The translations under genes and the position numbers were made by a program. A stretch of 64,000 bases of DNA from contig JACCLO010000010.1 of the NCBI GenBank assembly GCA_029448655.1, forward strand, positions 1,550,001 through 1,614,000, given 5' to 3'. This stretch comes from Wolfiporia cocos (lineage: Eukaryota > Basidiomycota > Agaricomycetes > Polyporales > Phaeolaceae). The notes beneath the pieces are model-generated. The model was not told where the DNA came from, made no database searches, and saw nothing but the letters and a program-made list of their open reading frames with translations. This document shows, in pieces, positions 41,301 through 55,345 of the stretch (position 1 is its first letter; every line of letters begins with the position of its first letter).

Positions 41301-43460
41301 TTAATTATTATTCACTAACGTACATAGGAAGAAACGAACCGAGCAGGAGATCGGGTCTCACCAACCTGGGCCAGCAGCTGGACATGTAGCCGCCGCCAGT
41401 AAAGACCATGGAAGCCGACCAATCCCGGCATGACGCCACTCCCCAGTACCTAAGCCAGAATATGGCAGTGGGAACAGGGACCGCCTCTCATGTCCGGTTA
41501 CGCGACCACGGGACTGCACCATCGTCCCTCAACCCGAATCGACCTCGTACGTGGGCCAAATAGTGCCCCTTTCAACACTTTGGGCCATTAGGGCCCCACA
41601 CACTCATTCGGCGATTCCGGCCACAAAACGGATCGGGCAGCTGGACAGCCCATGTACCAACCCCCAGTAGACTCAGACGGCTAGAAAAGAACCAACGCTG
41701 TGACCTCCCGGTAGTACAGACCGGGCACAGCTAAGTACTTTCCTTTAATAAAAGCACTATGAGGAACTCGAAAAGGGACAATATACCCAAAGAGGGAACA
41801 CGGCAAAACACGCCACCTCTTATACAATAAAACAGAGCGAGACCCTAAACACGCTCTAATAAAATAAAAATACCATATACTCTTGCGCTCGTAGAAACCC
41901 AGGCGAGCGTGTTACGCCCTGGATTACTACGAGCATAAGATAATCCTTATACACCGAACACAGGGGCAATAGAATAGCCCATAATAATACAACGAACCAA
42001 TACAACCGAGATGAGACATTCCTCGGAAGTATACGATTGAGCAACGGGAACCCACGGGCCCGCTGCAACGACTCAATCTCTAGAAAACCCTACTAGAGAT
42101 ACGAATAAAACCATACCCGAGCACGAGCAAGCTCGCAGGGGGATAATGCCCCTTAAATCGCTAACCACTCGTTTATATTTATAAAATAGAATAACGAACC
42201 ACCAAGGATGCGGGGAAACATACGCACCTTGAACGAACACGGAAGGATCAAAGTACCTAGAAATCGGACCAGAGCTCGCGTCCGCGCCACGCCACCCTTC
42301 AGTACCGTAACCCTTGGGAACACGAGTCACGAACGACTCCCAGTACCATAACCTCGGGAACCAAGGCCGCTGAAGCGCCCTCAGACCAAGCACGAAGGGA
42401 AAGAAAGTAAAGGGAAAAATAAGTAGAAGTAGAAGGAAACGACAAGCCGAGGACAGCTTGAATCTAGAAGGGGGGAAATCGATTATTTCGGGACAATTTA
42501 ACGAAAAATCACCCTTTCTGGACATCGACAACGAACCCTTGCCTCACCAAAGACACGGTGAAGGGCTACCACTATGCGGCATTTGGCAAACCAGACCATC
42601 ACGCGCACACGTACTTAGGCAGTAGACAACGATGCAATAAGCAAAAGGCACACCTTTACTATACAAACCCGGGGAGAACAAACCAGACACCCCACTTCCA
42701 ACGAATATTACGATACGATACGACCCTTACGATACAAAAACACGCCGACGATTAAAGGCGAACAAAAAGAAACAAAAAACATACAAAAATATAAAAAAGA
42801 AACAAAAACATATACATAAAATAAAAAAGACACACATCACAGTAACGAAACCACATACCAAAGCAAAGGAACCACATCCCACCTACTATACAAATAGGGT
42901 ACATACGGATAGGAACCAGGACTTATTACTTACCTTCATTTTACACTTACGGTAGACGAGACATCCCTACCACGAACCGCGGAAGACAAAAGGCAACAGG
43001 TCGGACGAACAGGACACACGGACATACAGAGCCAGTCAATCGAACAACGACCGCTCCAGGGAAGGATACTTGCAAGCGGGTTGTGTAGAAAAGACACGCG
43101 GACATACCATACACGCACTACACTATAACCCACTGTCGAAACCAGGGAACACGTAAGACAAAGAGCTAGGACGTCTACAGGACCCAAGGACCCGCGCGTC
43201 CAAGGTAATCCAACGGTAGACAGAGCTCCAAGTCGAACACACTGGTCAGACAGCACCAGCAGACATGCAGGCATAGGACCACTGAAGTAGAAAAGCTATA
43301 CACTAGCACTTCAGACACCCAATGGTCAGCCTAAGTAGACTCGCACATATGGGCACTAGAAAGTCGGACCAAGACCTATAGTAGTACCACGCCCTAGTGC
43401 AGACAAACACAGTCGAACCATGTCCAAGGAACTTGCAAGGAAACTTGGGGACGAGTTGCT

Positions 43461-43471
43461 AAAAGAGGGGG
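43461..43471 (+). promoter_or_regulatory. LTR-C polypurine tract
   Basis: AAAAGAGGGGG followed by TAC and the 3' LTR. The AGAGGGGGTAC part is identical to LTR-B. Confidence 0.8.
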
Positions 43472-43474
43472 TAC

Positions 43475-44523
43475 TGTCACAAGCCAATTTCAAAGCCTAG
43501 TAGAACATCCTAGGTTGACACCCCATTCACGCCATATGCAGGCTACAGCACTCTATCCGAGCCCAGCTGGAATCCCACGGCAACGCTAGTAGAAGCCCTC
43601 CGCTATACAGGACACTACGGGCACTAGCAGGCCACCAGCAGTCTAACCCTAAACTCAGTCCAAGTCCCGGCAGCAAGACATACGCTGCCTAGTCCCTAAA
43701 CCCCGGAGTCACGAGCCGGCCCCTAGAGCCCAACAGGCTACGATAGCACGACAGGTACACCTTGTACAACTAAAGGCTACCCATCGCACACTACGCTATA
43801 CGCCGACTAGGGGCACGGTCTACACTCGCACGTGACCCAGAATACTAAACCTAACGCCCCGCGTCCCCACCGCACGGACACTCCCCATTACAGGCAATAG
43901 ACCTAGTCTACGAGTCCACGCTACGGCTTCCCTCCAGTACCGCGACCTCTGGGAACCCGGGCCGTGAACGATCGACCCTCAGTACCGTAACTTCGGGAAC
44001 AGAGGCCCCTGACGCGTCCTCTGACCACACCCTGTATAGATTCCTGCCCGTGGGATGGCAGAACCCTGACCGATGAACCAACGGTCGTCCCGCCATTACT
44101 GGCATGCACCCGACCAACGAGGAACACCGGTCGCATACCCGATCGTGGCAGACCACGCCCGATCACGGACTTAGAACCCCGCCATTACCGGCGCACCCAC
44201 GATCGACGAGAACCACTGATCGAACCCGATAGATTGGCTACTCTACTGATCCGCCCCTTATACGCTACGTCGCCATGGACATCAGCGCTCCGATGCCATT
44301 ACCGGCACATAGCTCATAGCCAGTTAGATACCAGTACGTAGAGGCCTCTGAGCCACCGTACACAAACATGTACAAATAGATTAGGAGTATATATGCCGGA
44401 CAGTCTTGAGCGTAAACCTCAGACTTGTCTTGGCCTTTTGTGCCTTGAGATGCCCGGACCAGGAAGGCGCTTTCATGCGACCCACCTTCCCCCGGTGTGT
44501 GTCTTAAGGTTGCGCTTGTGTCA
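43475..44523 (+). repeat. LTR-C 3' LTR, upstream of DIM1
   Basis: A 1049-bp LTR identical by eye to the 5' copy. Its TATA (44388) and predicted start (44421) point toward DIM1, whose ATG is 237 nt downstream of that start. Confidence 0.9.
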
Positions 44524-44657
44524 GTACTAGTGGTACGGTGAACAGGAAGTCAGTGTTTGATACGATCGAGATATCATGTGATTGAGACTGAAGTGCAGAT
44601 ACAAACGCTCGCAGACTGTCTCTTCCTCACCTTACTCACAGCCATCCAACTGCCGCT

Positions 44658-45870
<1,213 letters not shown>

Positions 45871-46211
45871 CTGCTATTGCGCTTCAGTTGCTGGAACACA
45901 TGATAGGTATATTTATTTGAGTGCTATCATTTCCGTATACCTTCGCATCTATCTCTTGGATTCTCGCAGAATGCAGTGGATCGTCAAAAGTACAATACTG
46001 TATTCAATACATCCGCAATCTCTTTACGCTGTTCCGACCCTGCCACACTGGCGTGCTATCAGATAAAGCAAGATGGACACAGCCCTCAGGGGTCTACTTT
46101 ACATCCAGGATTGCGACCTGAGAATGACACATGAGACCAAAATCTGATGAGTAATATGAGCATATGTGAAGCAAGTACGTAGTAAGGGCACCTGCCTCTA
46201 ACTCTCAAACG

Positions 46212-46660
46212 CTATGCAACGACCTTAACCTGCTGCACTTCGTACTGCTTCGGCGTCAGCGTTTTCTGCAGATGATCAATCAACATGTCGGTCTCTTTTG
46301 TCGAGATCGTGTATAGGGCGAGACCGACCTGCGAGAACGCATGCATCCGAGCGATCTGATCCTTCAGCAGATCATTAACTAGATCCACAAGATCCCCGTT
46401 AGATATGAGCCGCAGAAGCTCGCGGACAGAGCGACGCACTGAACCGGTGTCTCGCAAGCGTGTTCTTCCCCTCGAATGCCTGTGCCGCACCCGCGCTCAG
46501 TCTCGCATCCACCCACCAAACGCCCAGCAGCACTCACCGCGCTCACGACGAAGACGGCATAATTCTCCCCGCACCCGCTCGACTGGTCGATAATCTCGAG
46601 GTGCGTGATGGGGATTGCGGAGCGGATGGCGCCCTCGAGCTCGGTGCTGGAGATGGGCAT
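46212..46660 (-). CDS. FRA2: BolA-like protein (BolA2/Fra2 type)
   Basis: Four exons (46538-46660, 46440-46479, 46329-46378, 46212-46265) give 88 residues in frame. The read-out has MPISSTELEGAIRSAI...HLEIIDQSSGCGENYAVFVVSAAFEGK, then LARHRFIND...HAFSQKTLTPKQYE. FEGK, RHR and HAF-QKTLTP are BolA family hallmarks, and the conserved Cys and His ligands of the Fra2 group are present. The cytosolic family partners monothiol glutaredoxins, binding a shared [2Fe-2S] cluster in iron sensing. The four-exon structure hides the gene from a simple reading-frame search. Confidence 0.88.
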
Positions 46661-49600
46661 GCTGGGATCGACAGGGAGAGCGGGGTGGATGTATCTGATA
46701 AGATGCCCCCGAGCCCGAGCTTATAAATGCTGCCGGCGTCCACCGGATTTGATCGATTGATCCGACGGTGGCACTCGATGCTCCGAGGCGTTCAGTGCTA
46801 CACATACATATGTTTCACGAAATCCCGCACGGGTTAGAAGCGAATTGTGACAAGGGCATTTGCACTTGCTCGGAGCACTTCGCTCCTAACGGATGTTGTT
46901 TCTTGGCGGCCGACTGACTCGCGCGAATCCTCGACTCGCATTTTGTCATACAGTGATCCTGACCGGTGCGGTTAGGAATGGCGAAAGATCACAACATGCA
47001 ATTGATGCCGCGCTGTTTCGGATGCATCAATTCACATGTAAACTGTCTCATTGAACCTGCCTGCTCTCGGTTCCTACTCACCGAGCCACAGTGGCTGTCG
47101 CTGCCTGCGTTTATGACAATGCATTGATGCGTAACCTCATAGCAAAATTGGAGAGGAAGAGCACGAGTCCAAATCAGAGCCGCATCTTTGAAGACAATTG
47201 TAGTGACTGGTCGAAGGGATTTACTCGATGAGAGTGGCCCCTGACCCGGATCCTTCCATCTACTATCCCTCAGCAGTGTGATCAAAAGCATGTACGCGCT
47301 CACGTTGACATGTGAAATGTCCAGCTTGAAACAGACCTGTAAGCACGTACCCAATAATGGAGGACTCAACCACTGCAATAGCTGCAGAAAAGAGAACAAA
47401 CGCGAGAAAGACGAGAAGAGCGACTGTCAATCGGGAACGTTTCTCGTTCAGTATCGCTCGGGAGCAGTGCTGTGGTGTGTCTGCGGTATTGAGGTCCCTC
47501 TCACCATGTAACGTAGAGGCACTACATAGCGCCAGATCTAGGAATCTCTTCTGCGTTGTTCGTCTGCGGTACACTGAAATAGGACGAATCGAACTGAAGC
47601 CGGGGGGATGACGTGCGTTTATGTGGCGTCACCAGGGGGGGGGCAAGAGGTGAAAAAAGCGAACAATGCGCTGAGAATGTATGCGGGTGCATAAAATACT
47701 AGCGTCTAGTATAGAGTGAAATTGTATATTGCTGAGAGAGGTCTGAGCGATTGGCATGGTAAGAACATTAAGTGTGGGATAAGCACTATGGCGGTCATAG
47801 AGGTAGACGCCTGCGAGCCGCATCAGCTCCCTTGGTTGGATCGGATATACCTGAATGGCCCAATTATACAAGGAGGGCCAAGACTCGGCGGCGGACACTC
47901 GCTTTTTGAAGCGCGCAGATCAGGTTGTTCGTGATGAAGGCAGGGGTTTCACGTTTCACGGCGGTGCGATTCGAGTACAGGACGTCAACTCATGCAGTCT
48001 CTGTCAGTCAATGATGTAGGCCACCCCACACGCTACGAGCTCCCCAGAAACAAGCTCTCCATTAGTATCCAGTCACTCGAGATCGCAACCGAAGAAGCTG
48101 AGTCTAAGCGCTGAGCTGGCCGTACGAGCGTCTGACGTCTGAGATACCCCAAATTGGCAACTGTCTAGGAGACGTGCAGCTGATGTCACGAGATGTAGTA
48201 ACTTCAACTTCAGTGGTAGTTTTATATCAATCATCAATTCACCATTTACGTAGGTTGTCTGCATCAGTTCGCTAATGCTTCGATGAATGTGGTGGTGGAA
48301 ACGATCAAATTCAAGCTCAAAGTGCAAAGATATTGAATTCATCGATAGTCAAGCTCAATCTCACGGCTCATATTGCCTGAATGACATTACATGGTTCCAG
48401 ATCTTCATGCACAATTCCAGAAGTCAATTACCTCCTAGTCGCAGAACGTAATAGCAAGGTCAACCTGAAATTTGTAAAGATGAAATCAACGCCACGGAAT
48501 GCGGACGCTTTATAATACCCACGTTGTCTGCTTGGCAGGAAACCTGCACATCGCAGTCATCAGGAGAGGTGCCTGAGTTACGAAAATGTCAGATCTCATG
48601 AATGAGCAACAGCTTAAGTGGTGCCAAGCCCTCACAGTCTCCGCCCTCGTCATCGCATCCGTTGTAGTAGCTATGGATCTGTGAATATAATGCATAGTGC
48701 AGACAAACAACCACCTACCCGAAGCCTGTCGGAACAGAAAATGCATGGCTGCAAACAGGAACATCGGTTATCAAAGGGAATATATCTCAGTGGCTGTAGA
48801 CGCACGGAGGAATAAGAGATATATCAGTGACACTGGCTCCATTCAAGAGGGTAGTCTGAAGCAAAGTGCAGTTCTCTCCGTTATCCCCGCAGTTACCTAC
48901 ATGATTGTATATTTAGAGAGAGAATATAGGTTTTCCCCGCAGCGACCAACCTGTCTGGAGATATCTGCAAACACTATGATAAGTAACTGGTCAAAACTCA
49001 CTACTATTGATTCTCACGCAATTGCACCAACTAGCGGACCATTGATCGTGTAATCTTGACCAGTAGAGAGCACGTCTCCAGTCTCGTTCCTCAAGTAAGG
49101 CTAAATCACCTATTTGTTAGCTAAATATTCCTGCCTTTGGAAAGTTACCGACAGTCCCGAAATTGCAACTAGGCATGTTATTGTGGTCAGTATTGGATTA
49201 CTTGGGCCGTCTGAGATACGCACTTGTTAAAAAAGTGGACGGTGTGCGTCTCTGCTGCGGCAACGGCCACAAGAGTGATGGTCATCTTGGAGAACATAGT
49301 TCAAGCAGTCGAGCGGTGTATTTGTTTCGCTAGAAGTTGAGTGTTGAAGGTGTACAGGCAGTACTGCGATATGGCTAGTACTAAGGAGAGTCCTTAAATA
49401 CCTGAGCTTGCTAGCGTTTATGAATTGTTCCTGGGAAGTTAGCGGTATTTTTGGTTGGGACTCAACTTCTATACACAAAGAAGATCAGGAAAGAGGTGTG
49501 GACATGTATTTGTCGAATGAATGAGAAGAGCTTGGGTGAAAATCAAATGTGATGCAATGTGGACTTGGTTGACAATGGTAAACAGTAATGGAAGTGCTCG

Positions 49601-52600
49601 TAGATGACACGAGTTCACCTTCGATTTCAACGGAGCGCGAATCGGCGCGATCCCCTCATCGGATGCGAGGTACATTTATTCAGTATACGTGGTTGCACAT
49701 CAAGAGATGACGCATGGGGTCCTGTTAAACCGCCTGCAGAGCATATTTCCCGACTCTACGTGCCTGACACAGTGTTCATGAGCTCTCTGCCAAAGAACGT
49801 ACAAATCGGCGGAATTAAGCCAATGCAGAGGGTGGCTACTGCATGTAGACACACTATCTGAGCACCATCAGTGTGACTTTTGCGTCACAGTTATTGTGAG
49901 CTTGTAGTGATGATATTGTAACGCAATAAGAGTACGCTGTATGACACTCATGACGAGTAAAGACTTCACGCTGTTAGAACAATACGAGTGACTCATGCTT
50001 GAAGTGCAAACTAGTTGATTGAATGCAAATTTGGAAGACATGAGGCGATACGAGTGGTTATTCTAGATCAGTATGTATAACTATGCTAGCTGAGAAACGA
50101 TTTCTCATTCCAGAGTCGGAGCGTAACGAGTTTTGAATGATGCTAAGAAAGCAGCTGCAGAGAGAGCGAAAAGCATCTACACTGATTATGTAAGCCAAAC
50201 CGAACCGTAAATGTGTCCGTTCCGTGTCGCCAAAGTCTAGATCTATCGACCCACAAAAGCACGCGTCACGTGAATGAAACGCTTCATCGCACGTTTGTGA
50301 GTATGAGCCTACGAATGCTATTCAATTGGACAAACTTCACGATACGCAACGGGATCATTGACTCCCGTGGTATAATACTACAGTACTTGGCTGCAGACTC
50401 GTGGCTCTCTTCTGCGGGTAGAGACAAAATGAAGACCGCAGTGAGGCATCCATATTCGCGCAAAATGTTACTCGACCCAGACACTCTCCGTTGCTTCGGA
50501 ATATTTGAATCTTCTGAAAGCGTCTATGTGGATATACGATGACAATAGCTGTCGCGCCCACGGGGAAGAATAGGAGATGTAAAATAAGATCTGTCATCGC
50601 AAATTCTATAATCAAGCTGATATCTACTATGAATATCACGAGCAATGTTTCCGTTTATGACCTGAGGTGCAAGCGAAGAGAACTTCGTCGGAGCGCTCAG
50701 TTTAACATACCTAACTTGTTCAGCTCCGAGTGTTTCACACTCTTGCTTACAAGCAAGTTGACCACATGAAATCTTCTGCCGTGGACATTAGTCGAGGCAT
50801 TTCGATGATATTACAATCACATGAGCAAAGGTAAAGTGATTGCTTGGAGACAAACTGCTCTTTGAATACAGCAGTGGTGTGGTAAGGTATATGTAGTGGT
50901 AATGACGGACTTAAGAGTAGACAAGCATGAGACTACTATGCTGCGATATAGGCGTCATAGAGAGCTTAATTGGCTGAGGAACAAGCCAGTCAACTCTTAA
51001 TGACAGTAGCGACATTCAATTTATTTGAACAAGCAGACCTATAGCGGTGGCATGCAATTGACGAGCCGTTTGGTAGTACTTGAGTACCAGCTTGACATGC
51101 GATTGCGATTGACAATGCATAAGGTAGAGTCCAATAGTCGGGTCTTGATCAATCATTGACCGTATAGAGAAGAAATGTTCGTTGTTCATAGGATATAGGT
51201 AATGGACGGCGTATGCAGTTAGTCTCTGATCCCATTTATCCAAGTAGATTATGGAATATACGCTTTTGCCTACCATATTCCAGAGACAGGTAATACTGTG
51301 ACGGAATGCACTTACTACTGACCTGCTGTCTCTGCGTTCGCCACTTGATCGTTCATCGTCAAGCGCAATACTTGTGTGAGCATCGGGCATCCGATGCTCA
51401 TCATCCAACAGCTGTAATGTGCGGTTGTATAAAGCTCATATGCGAGGGCTCAATAATCGTGGCATCAGTATGACGTCCCAGACTCTACCTTTCAGTCATA
51501 TGTACGAAGCGTTGGGGCCTGTTTTTTTTCTTTTTCTTTGCAGTCGTGTTAGATTGAGATTGATTCACTTTCTCCACAAGCTAAGCGACATGGGTGATTG
51601 GCAAATGTGTCTGTCTGAGCTAGGAGCAAGACGAGTGAAAGCGCAAGACTGGGGGTGTGCGACCTCATTGCTAGTCAAAGCAGTTGCCTTATAGCCGAGC
51701 AGCCAGATATAACGCTCACGGCTTTGATATAATGTTGACTATGGGCAAGAATCGGGCACGTCAGAGTGGTTTTGAGAATTGCGCCAGCTCAGCGTCGGTA
51801 AGGCTAGAGGACTACAAAGGCCCGCAGGTTTGCCTTGCGAAGGCCTGAGCTAATATGCTATACCGATGTTGCTGGACATTGTAGACTAGTTGACCAGCCA
51901 TCTTGCAGTATCCGTGGATGCAAACAGGTCAAGCACGATACACCATAGTGTTGCAATTTGGGGTCTGCGGCGTTGCCAGGGCGCAGGATGGCGCGGCGAT
52001 GGCAGACTGATGGCGCGGTGATGGGCAAGCTAGCGGGTCGCTAGGGCTGCCAGTAGTGTACTTAAGCCGGGCGCGAACAGAGTGGCTCGCCGCCAGTTTG
52101 TAACCCACCTACGTTCACTATCCTACAAAGGAGATTCGGCCGTGCGACCACGGAATTTCCACACATAGACCATGTGGAGGCGAACTGATGGACTGATGCC
52201 GATCTGCTAGATCATTACCTAGATCACAGTCCGAGTCGGTGCCACTACAGCAGTGACTGGGAGCGCTCATATGTGTGGGTTTTTCCGAGGGCCTCGAGTC
52301 AGACCTATACTTGGGGCATATGCCCCATATTGTGCTAATCAATCTTTCAGGCGATGCGTATTATCGTTGGTTTATGCTGAGCCGGGTGGACACACTTGTG
52401 ATGGGGCATCATGCACACCGTCATTAAAACGTGCTCCTCGAGTCGACCCGTGTATCGTGCCGTAGCCACCTCCAAGTAACAAATTATATGTACAATCGAT
52501 CTCATAGCAAACAGAGCTATACATAACTTGTAACTCGGATGACATGCTTGATCAAATTCTCAATCGCAGAAGGTGATCATCGAGAGATCCACTGCCTATA

Positions 52601-53535
52601 GCCCCACGCCGTTTTAGCACAGCGGTTCCAGACGAGTTCAAGTGCCAGTGTATGTACATTGTCTGCAGGGCAGCCAACTTGAATATTGGTATCGCTCGGC
52701 TGGTGGAACACATCCATGCAGTTCACGAAATTGCCTGGAAGAGCAGAGCATAAATCGAATAACACATCGACGCATTCCGAGTACCTACAATTATGTCCAG
52801 CACCATTGCACCCATTGTAGTAACTGCGTTGTAGTATAAGTGTGCATTTCAATATACCTGTAGCAGATACTTTGCCTGAATCCGGCCGTGACCTGGAATG
52901 CATGCCTGTGCTTTTGCATTGAGCAGTATCATGCAGAGAAATTGTCTAACAATACACACGGAGGAATGAGGGAAGGATCAGTGCTATGGTAGCCATTATC
53001 GAACGTTGTCTCCACGATGAGACTTTTCTTGTCGTCCGAGCTTAGTGAACGTATTCTGTCTTTGATATGATATCTAATGATTCAGCAATCCTAGTCACTT
53101 GTCAGCGTACCGTAGGACTGTTACACATCGAGCTATGCATCATGCCTCTATATCGAGTGATGTACGACAATGAAATTATGTAAGATCAACCTTAGCATTA
53201 GAGCACGATGATGGTGGCGCAATGAATCATTTCAGCGAGATTCCCGATGAGAAATACATTGCTCAGATACCATGGAAACTTGCCGTGCGCCGAAGGAGAT
53301 GCAGCTTGTACTTGTGTGTCGATTCAGAGTCTGCGGACGTGGACGACTGGACTGAGACAGTAAACAGCTGATGAGTGTTCTGCGAGCAATGAGTCCCGAA
53401 GGGAAAGTCCCAGTATCACTGTCACGAATTTGTGGGAAAGCGTTCACGGGTGCTACAATACAGCCTTGTTGTAGCGACAAGGAATCGTTGATGTACATCG
53501 GCCATTCGACCAGCGTCCAATAAGATGAATTGTCC
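46661..53535. other. gene-poor 6.9-kb stretch, possible decayed membrane-protein genes
   Basis: No gene could be assembled with confidence. Hydrophobic segments occur on both strands: minus 47430-47350 (LTVALLVFLAFVLFSAAIAVVESS), minus 50640-50530 (LLVIFIVDISLIIEF...ILHLLFFPVGATAIVIV), and plus 48590-48690 (QALTVSALVIASVVVAMDL, followed by a donor-like GTGAAT). A minus-strand segment, SAYMLLITLLRDSRW...VFKDAALIW (about 47330-47190), loosely recalls the C-terminal part of multi-pass basidiomycete receptors of the DUF6533 kind. These may be remnants. No mobile element ends or tandem repeats were seen. Confidence 0.25.
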
Positions 53536-55345
53536 CTACAACACGAGTGCATTGACCCCATCTGGCCTCTTCGAGTCCAGCAAACATCCAACGTACGCCT
53601 CCATGCTCACCGGCCTGTAGATCCACATCTCGCCCTCCTCCAGCCCGCTCAACACGTACGTCGACCGGTGCGGGGTCTTTCCCGTCCCAACACTCTGCTC
53701 CACCACCTCCAGCGTCCCCAAGTCCGCAGGCAGCACACTCTGACCGTCCGTCACCGCGACTCTCGGCACCGCGTCGCTCACGATGACAGCCGTGTGGTCC
53801 GGGTCGCCCAGCCACTGCGTGTACGCGTACTGTCCCGAAGACATGCTGAGCGAAACCCTGCGCCACTCGACAATGTCCCCGCGCCGCACGCGGTCGTCCC
53901 CGCCGCGCCAGCGCCCGTACTGCGGCCGCCCCTTGCCCGTCGCCTTTCCACAGAAGATGAGGTGCCCGTGCGTGCGCGACGTGCTCGGCACGGGCTTCGG
54001 CACGTAGTCAAACTGGCTGACGTACTCGAGCGCCTCGTGCGCGAGGTCCCAGCACTCGCCCCGCGCGCAGTACTGCCCTGTCCCCTCGAAGCTCTCCGCG
54101 AACGCCGCGACGGTCTCGCCGTACGTCGAGTGCGCCTCGAGTAGCGCCGCGCGGTCGAGCGCGTGGGGGCGCGGGAGGTACTCGGCAAAGCGCTGGACGG
54201 ACTGTGCGTCGTTCGGATCGGATGCGCGCCCGGCGGGGAAGGACACGGACCACCAGCACATGCTGAGGTCTGCGAAGACGACGCCGGAGTAGACCGTCTT
54301 CGTCGACTCGTACTGCTGCATCGCGCCGGCGTAACGCAGCTCGCCGTTGCCCTTGAGCGGTGGCGGCGGGAGCGGGTTCGGCCCCGCGTACCAGGCCGAG
54401 TCCCACGTCGTCCAGGGCGCGAAGTAGTGCGCGAGGTCGAGCGCGGACGAGCCGTGCGTAGTAGGCGAGGGGTGAGACATGGTGAACAGCTCTGCTGCCG
54501 ATGAACACGAGGGCACTTCGAGATCATGAGAGACCCGCACCGTCATGTGCAGACGAAGAGGCAGGAGGTCGTTGGTCGGGTCGAGTCCACTTTGAAATCG
54601 GGGGCTGTGTACAGTCAGCTTATAGGCATGTAGCATGTTACGGAACACGTACAGGTCCTGCAGTTGCAATCCTGGGTGCTGCCGCAGCGACAATGGGTGC
54701 AGGAGCCAAGATGGGAACGGGCGAGCTCGTCCGCGACGCAGGGGAGGCCGAGATTGAGGGATGTCTACGACTCGAAGGCATAGGTGGTGGCGAGGGCTTA
54801 GCAGGCTTCTCCTCCTTCGCAATGGTCTCCACCGTCCTGTGTGCACTTCGCGGGGGCATCGCCAGATTCAGATATCGCGCAAAGAACTCGTCCAACCAGC
54901 TGAACAGCACCTCCTTATCCTCCTGTGAAAGGTTCGCCCAGTCTATCCTGTCCATGTCCGTACTATTCTCCTCGCCGGCGCGCGGGCCCGTACGCGCAAT
55001 CGAGGATGATCGCCTCGGCGGAGGCGCCAGCGACATTGTCTCCTGGTGTGTCGGCCGCCGCGGTGGGGCAGGCTGAGCACTGCTCGCAGGCGAGCTAGAG
55101 CTGCTTGTGTCGATCTCGGAAGTGCTGGCCTGCGAGCGCACGGAGACTGAACTATTCCGCGACGGCGGCGGCGCGAACGTCCTCTTCTGTCGCGCGGGCG
55201 GCGGTGGAGGCGGGGCCGGCTTCCTGTCCCAGTTGATCTTATTGCTGGGTTGACTCTTCATGTGTTCCTTTGTCGTGACAACCTTGTGTACGCCATAGTC
55301 CTTGGCTTTCGTTGCTTTCTGCTTGAGATCTACGGCCAATGCCAT
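53536..55345 (-). CDS. Aim3/Bbc1-type protein with papain-like-fold C-terminal domain
   Basis: Two exons. The first starts at ATG 55345 (MALAVDLKQKATKAKDYGVHKVVTTKEHMK), followed by a Pro/Ser-rich region (PPPPPPARQK) and the conserved INWANLSQEDKEVLFSWLDEFFARYL-like block (here DWANLSQEDKEVLF). It ends near 54645-54660. The second, from about 54600 or 54480 to 53536, has LDLAHYFAPWTTWDSAWYAGPNPLPPP, ARGECWDLAHEALEY (nucleophile-type Cys), SRTHGHLI, RVRRGDIVEWR and LGDPDHTAVIV (His), matching the cysteine-proteinase-like domain of fungal Bbc1/Aim3-related cortical actin-patch proteins. The intron borders are uncertain: GTACGT, GTGTTC and GTAACA donors compete and phases do not settle it. Enzymatic activity is not established. 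Confidence 0.75.

Larger units (their letters stand above)
36546..44523 (+). mobile_element. LTR-C: large non-autonomous LTR retrotransposon (LARD-like)
   Basis: A 7978-bp element with 1049-bp LTRs (36546-37594 and 43475-44523) identical by eye, TGTCAC...GTGTCA ends and GTACT on both sides (36541-36545, 44524-44528). The 5.9-kb interior holds no RT, integrase, protease or Gag frame; the longest frames are short and unrelated. It keeps a self-primer site, a purine tract and about 800 nt of leader (37595-38395) clearly similar to the LTR-B leader (complement 26285-27005). LTR ends, primer design and purine tract match LTR-B, so an LTR-B-type element is the likely source of its proteins. The plus strand is T-poor over long stretches. 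A small 44-codon frame from the ATG at 38575 sits where gag would start. Confidence 0.93.

Noticed and set aside
36979..44166. Duplicate 81-82-codon minus-strand frames in both LTR-C repeats
   Set aside because: Identical because the LTRs are identical; no domain, start context or conservation to support coding.
53530..54504. Long plus-strand and alternate minus-strand frames over the Aim3/Bbc1-type gene
   Set aside because: High GC keeps several frames open; only one minus-strand frame shows the conserved protein blocks.
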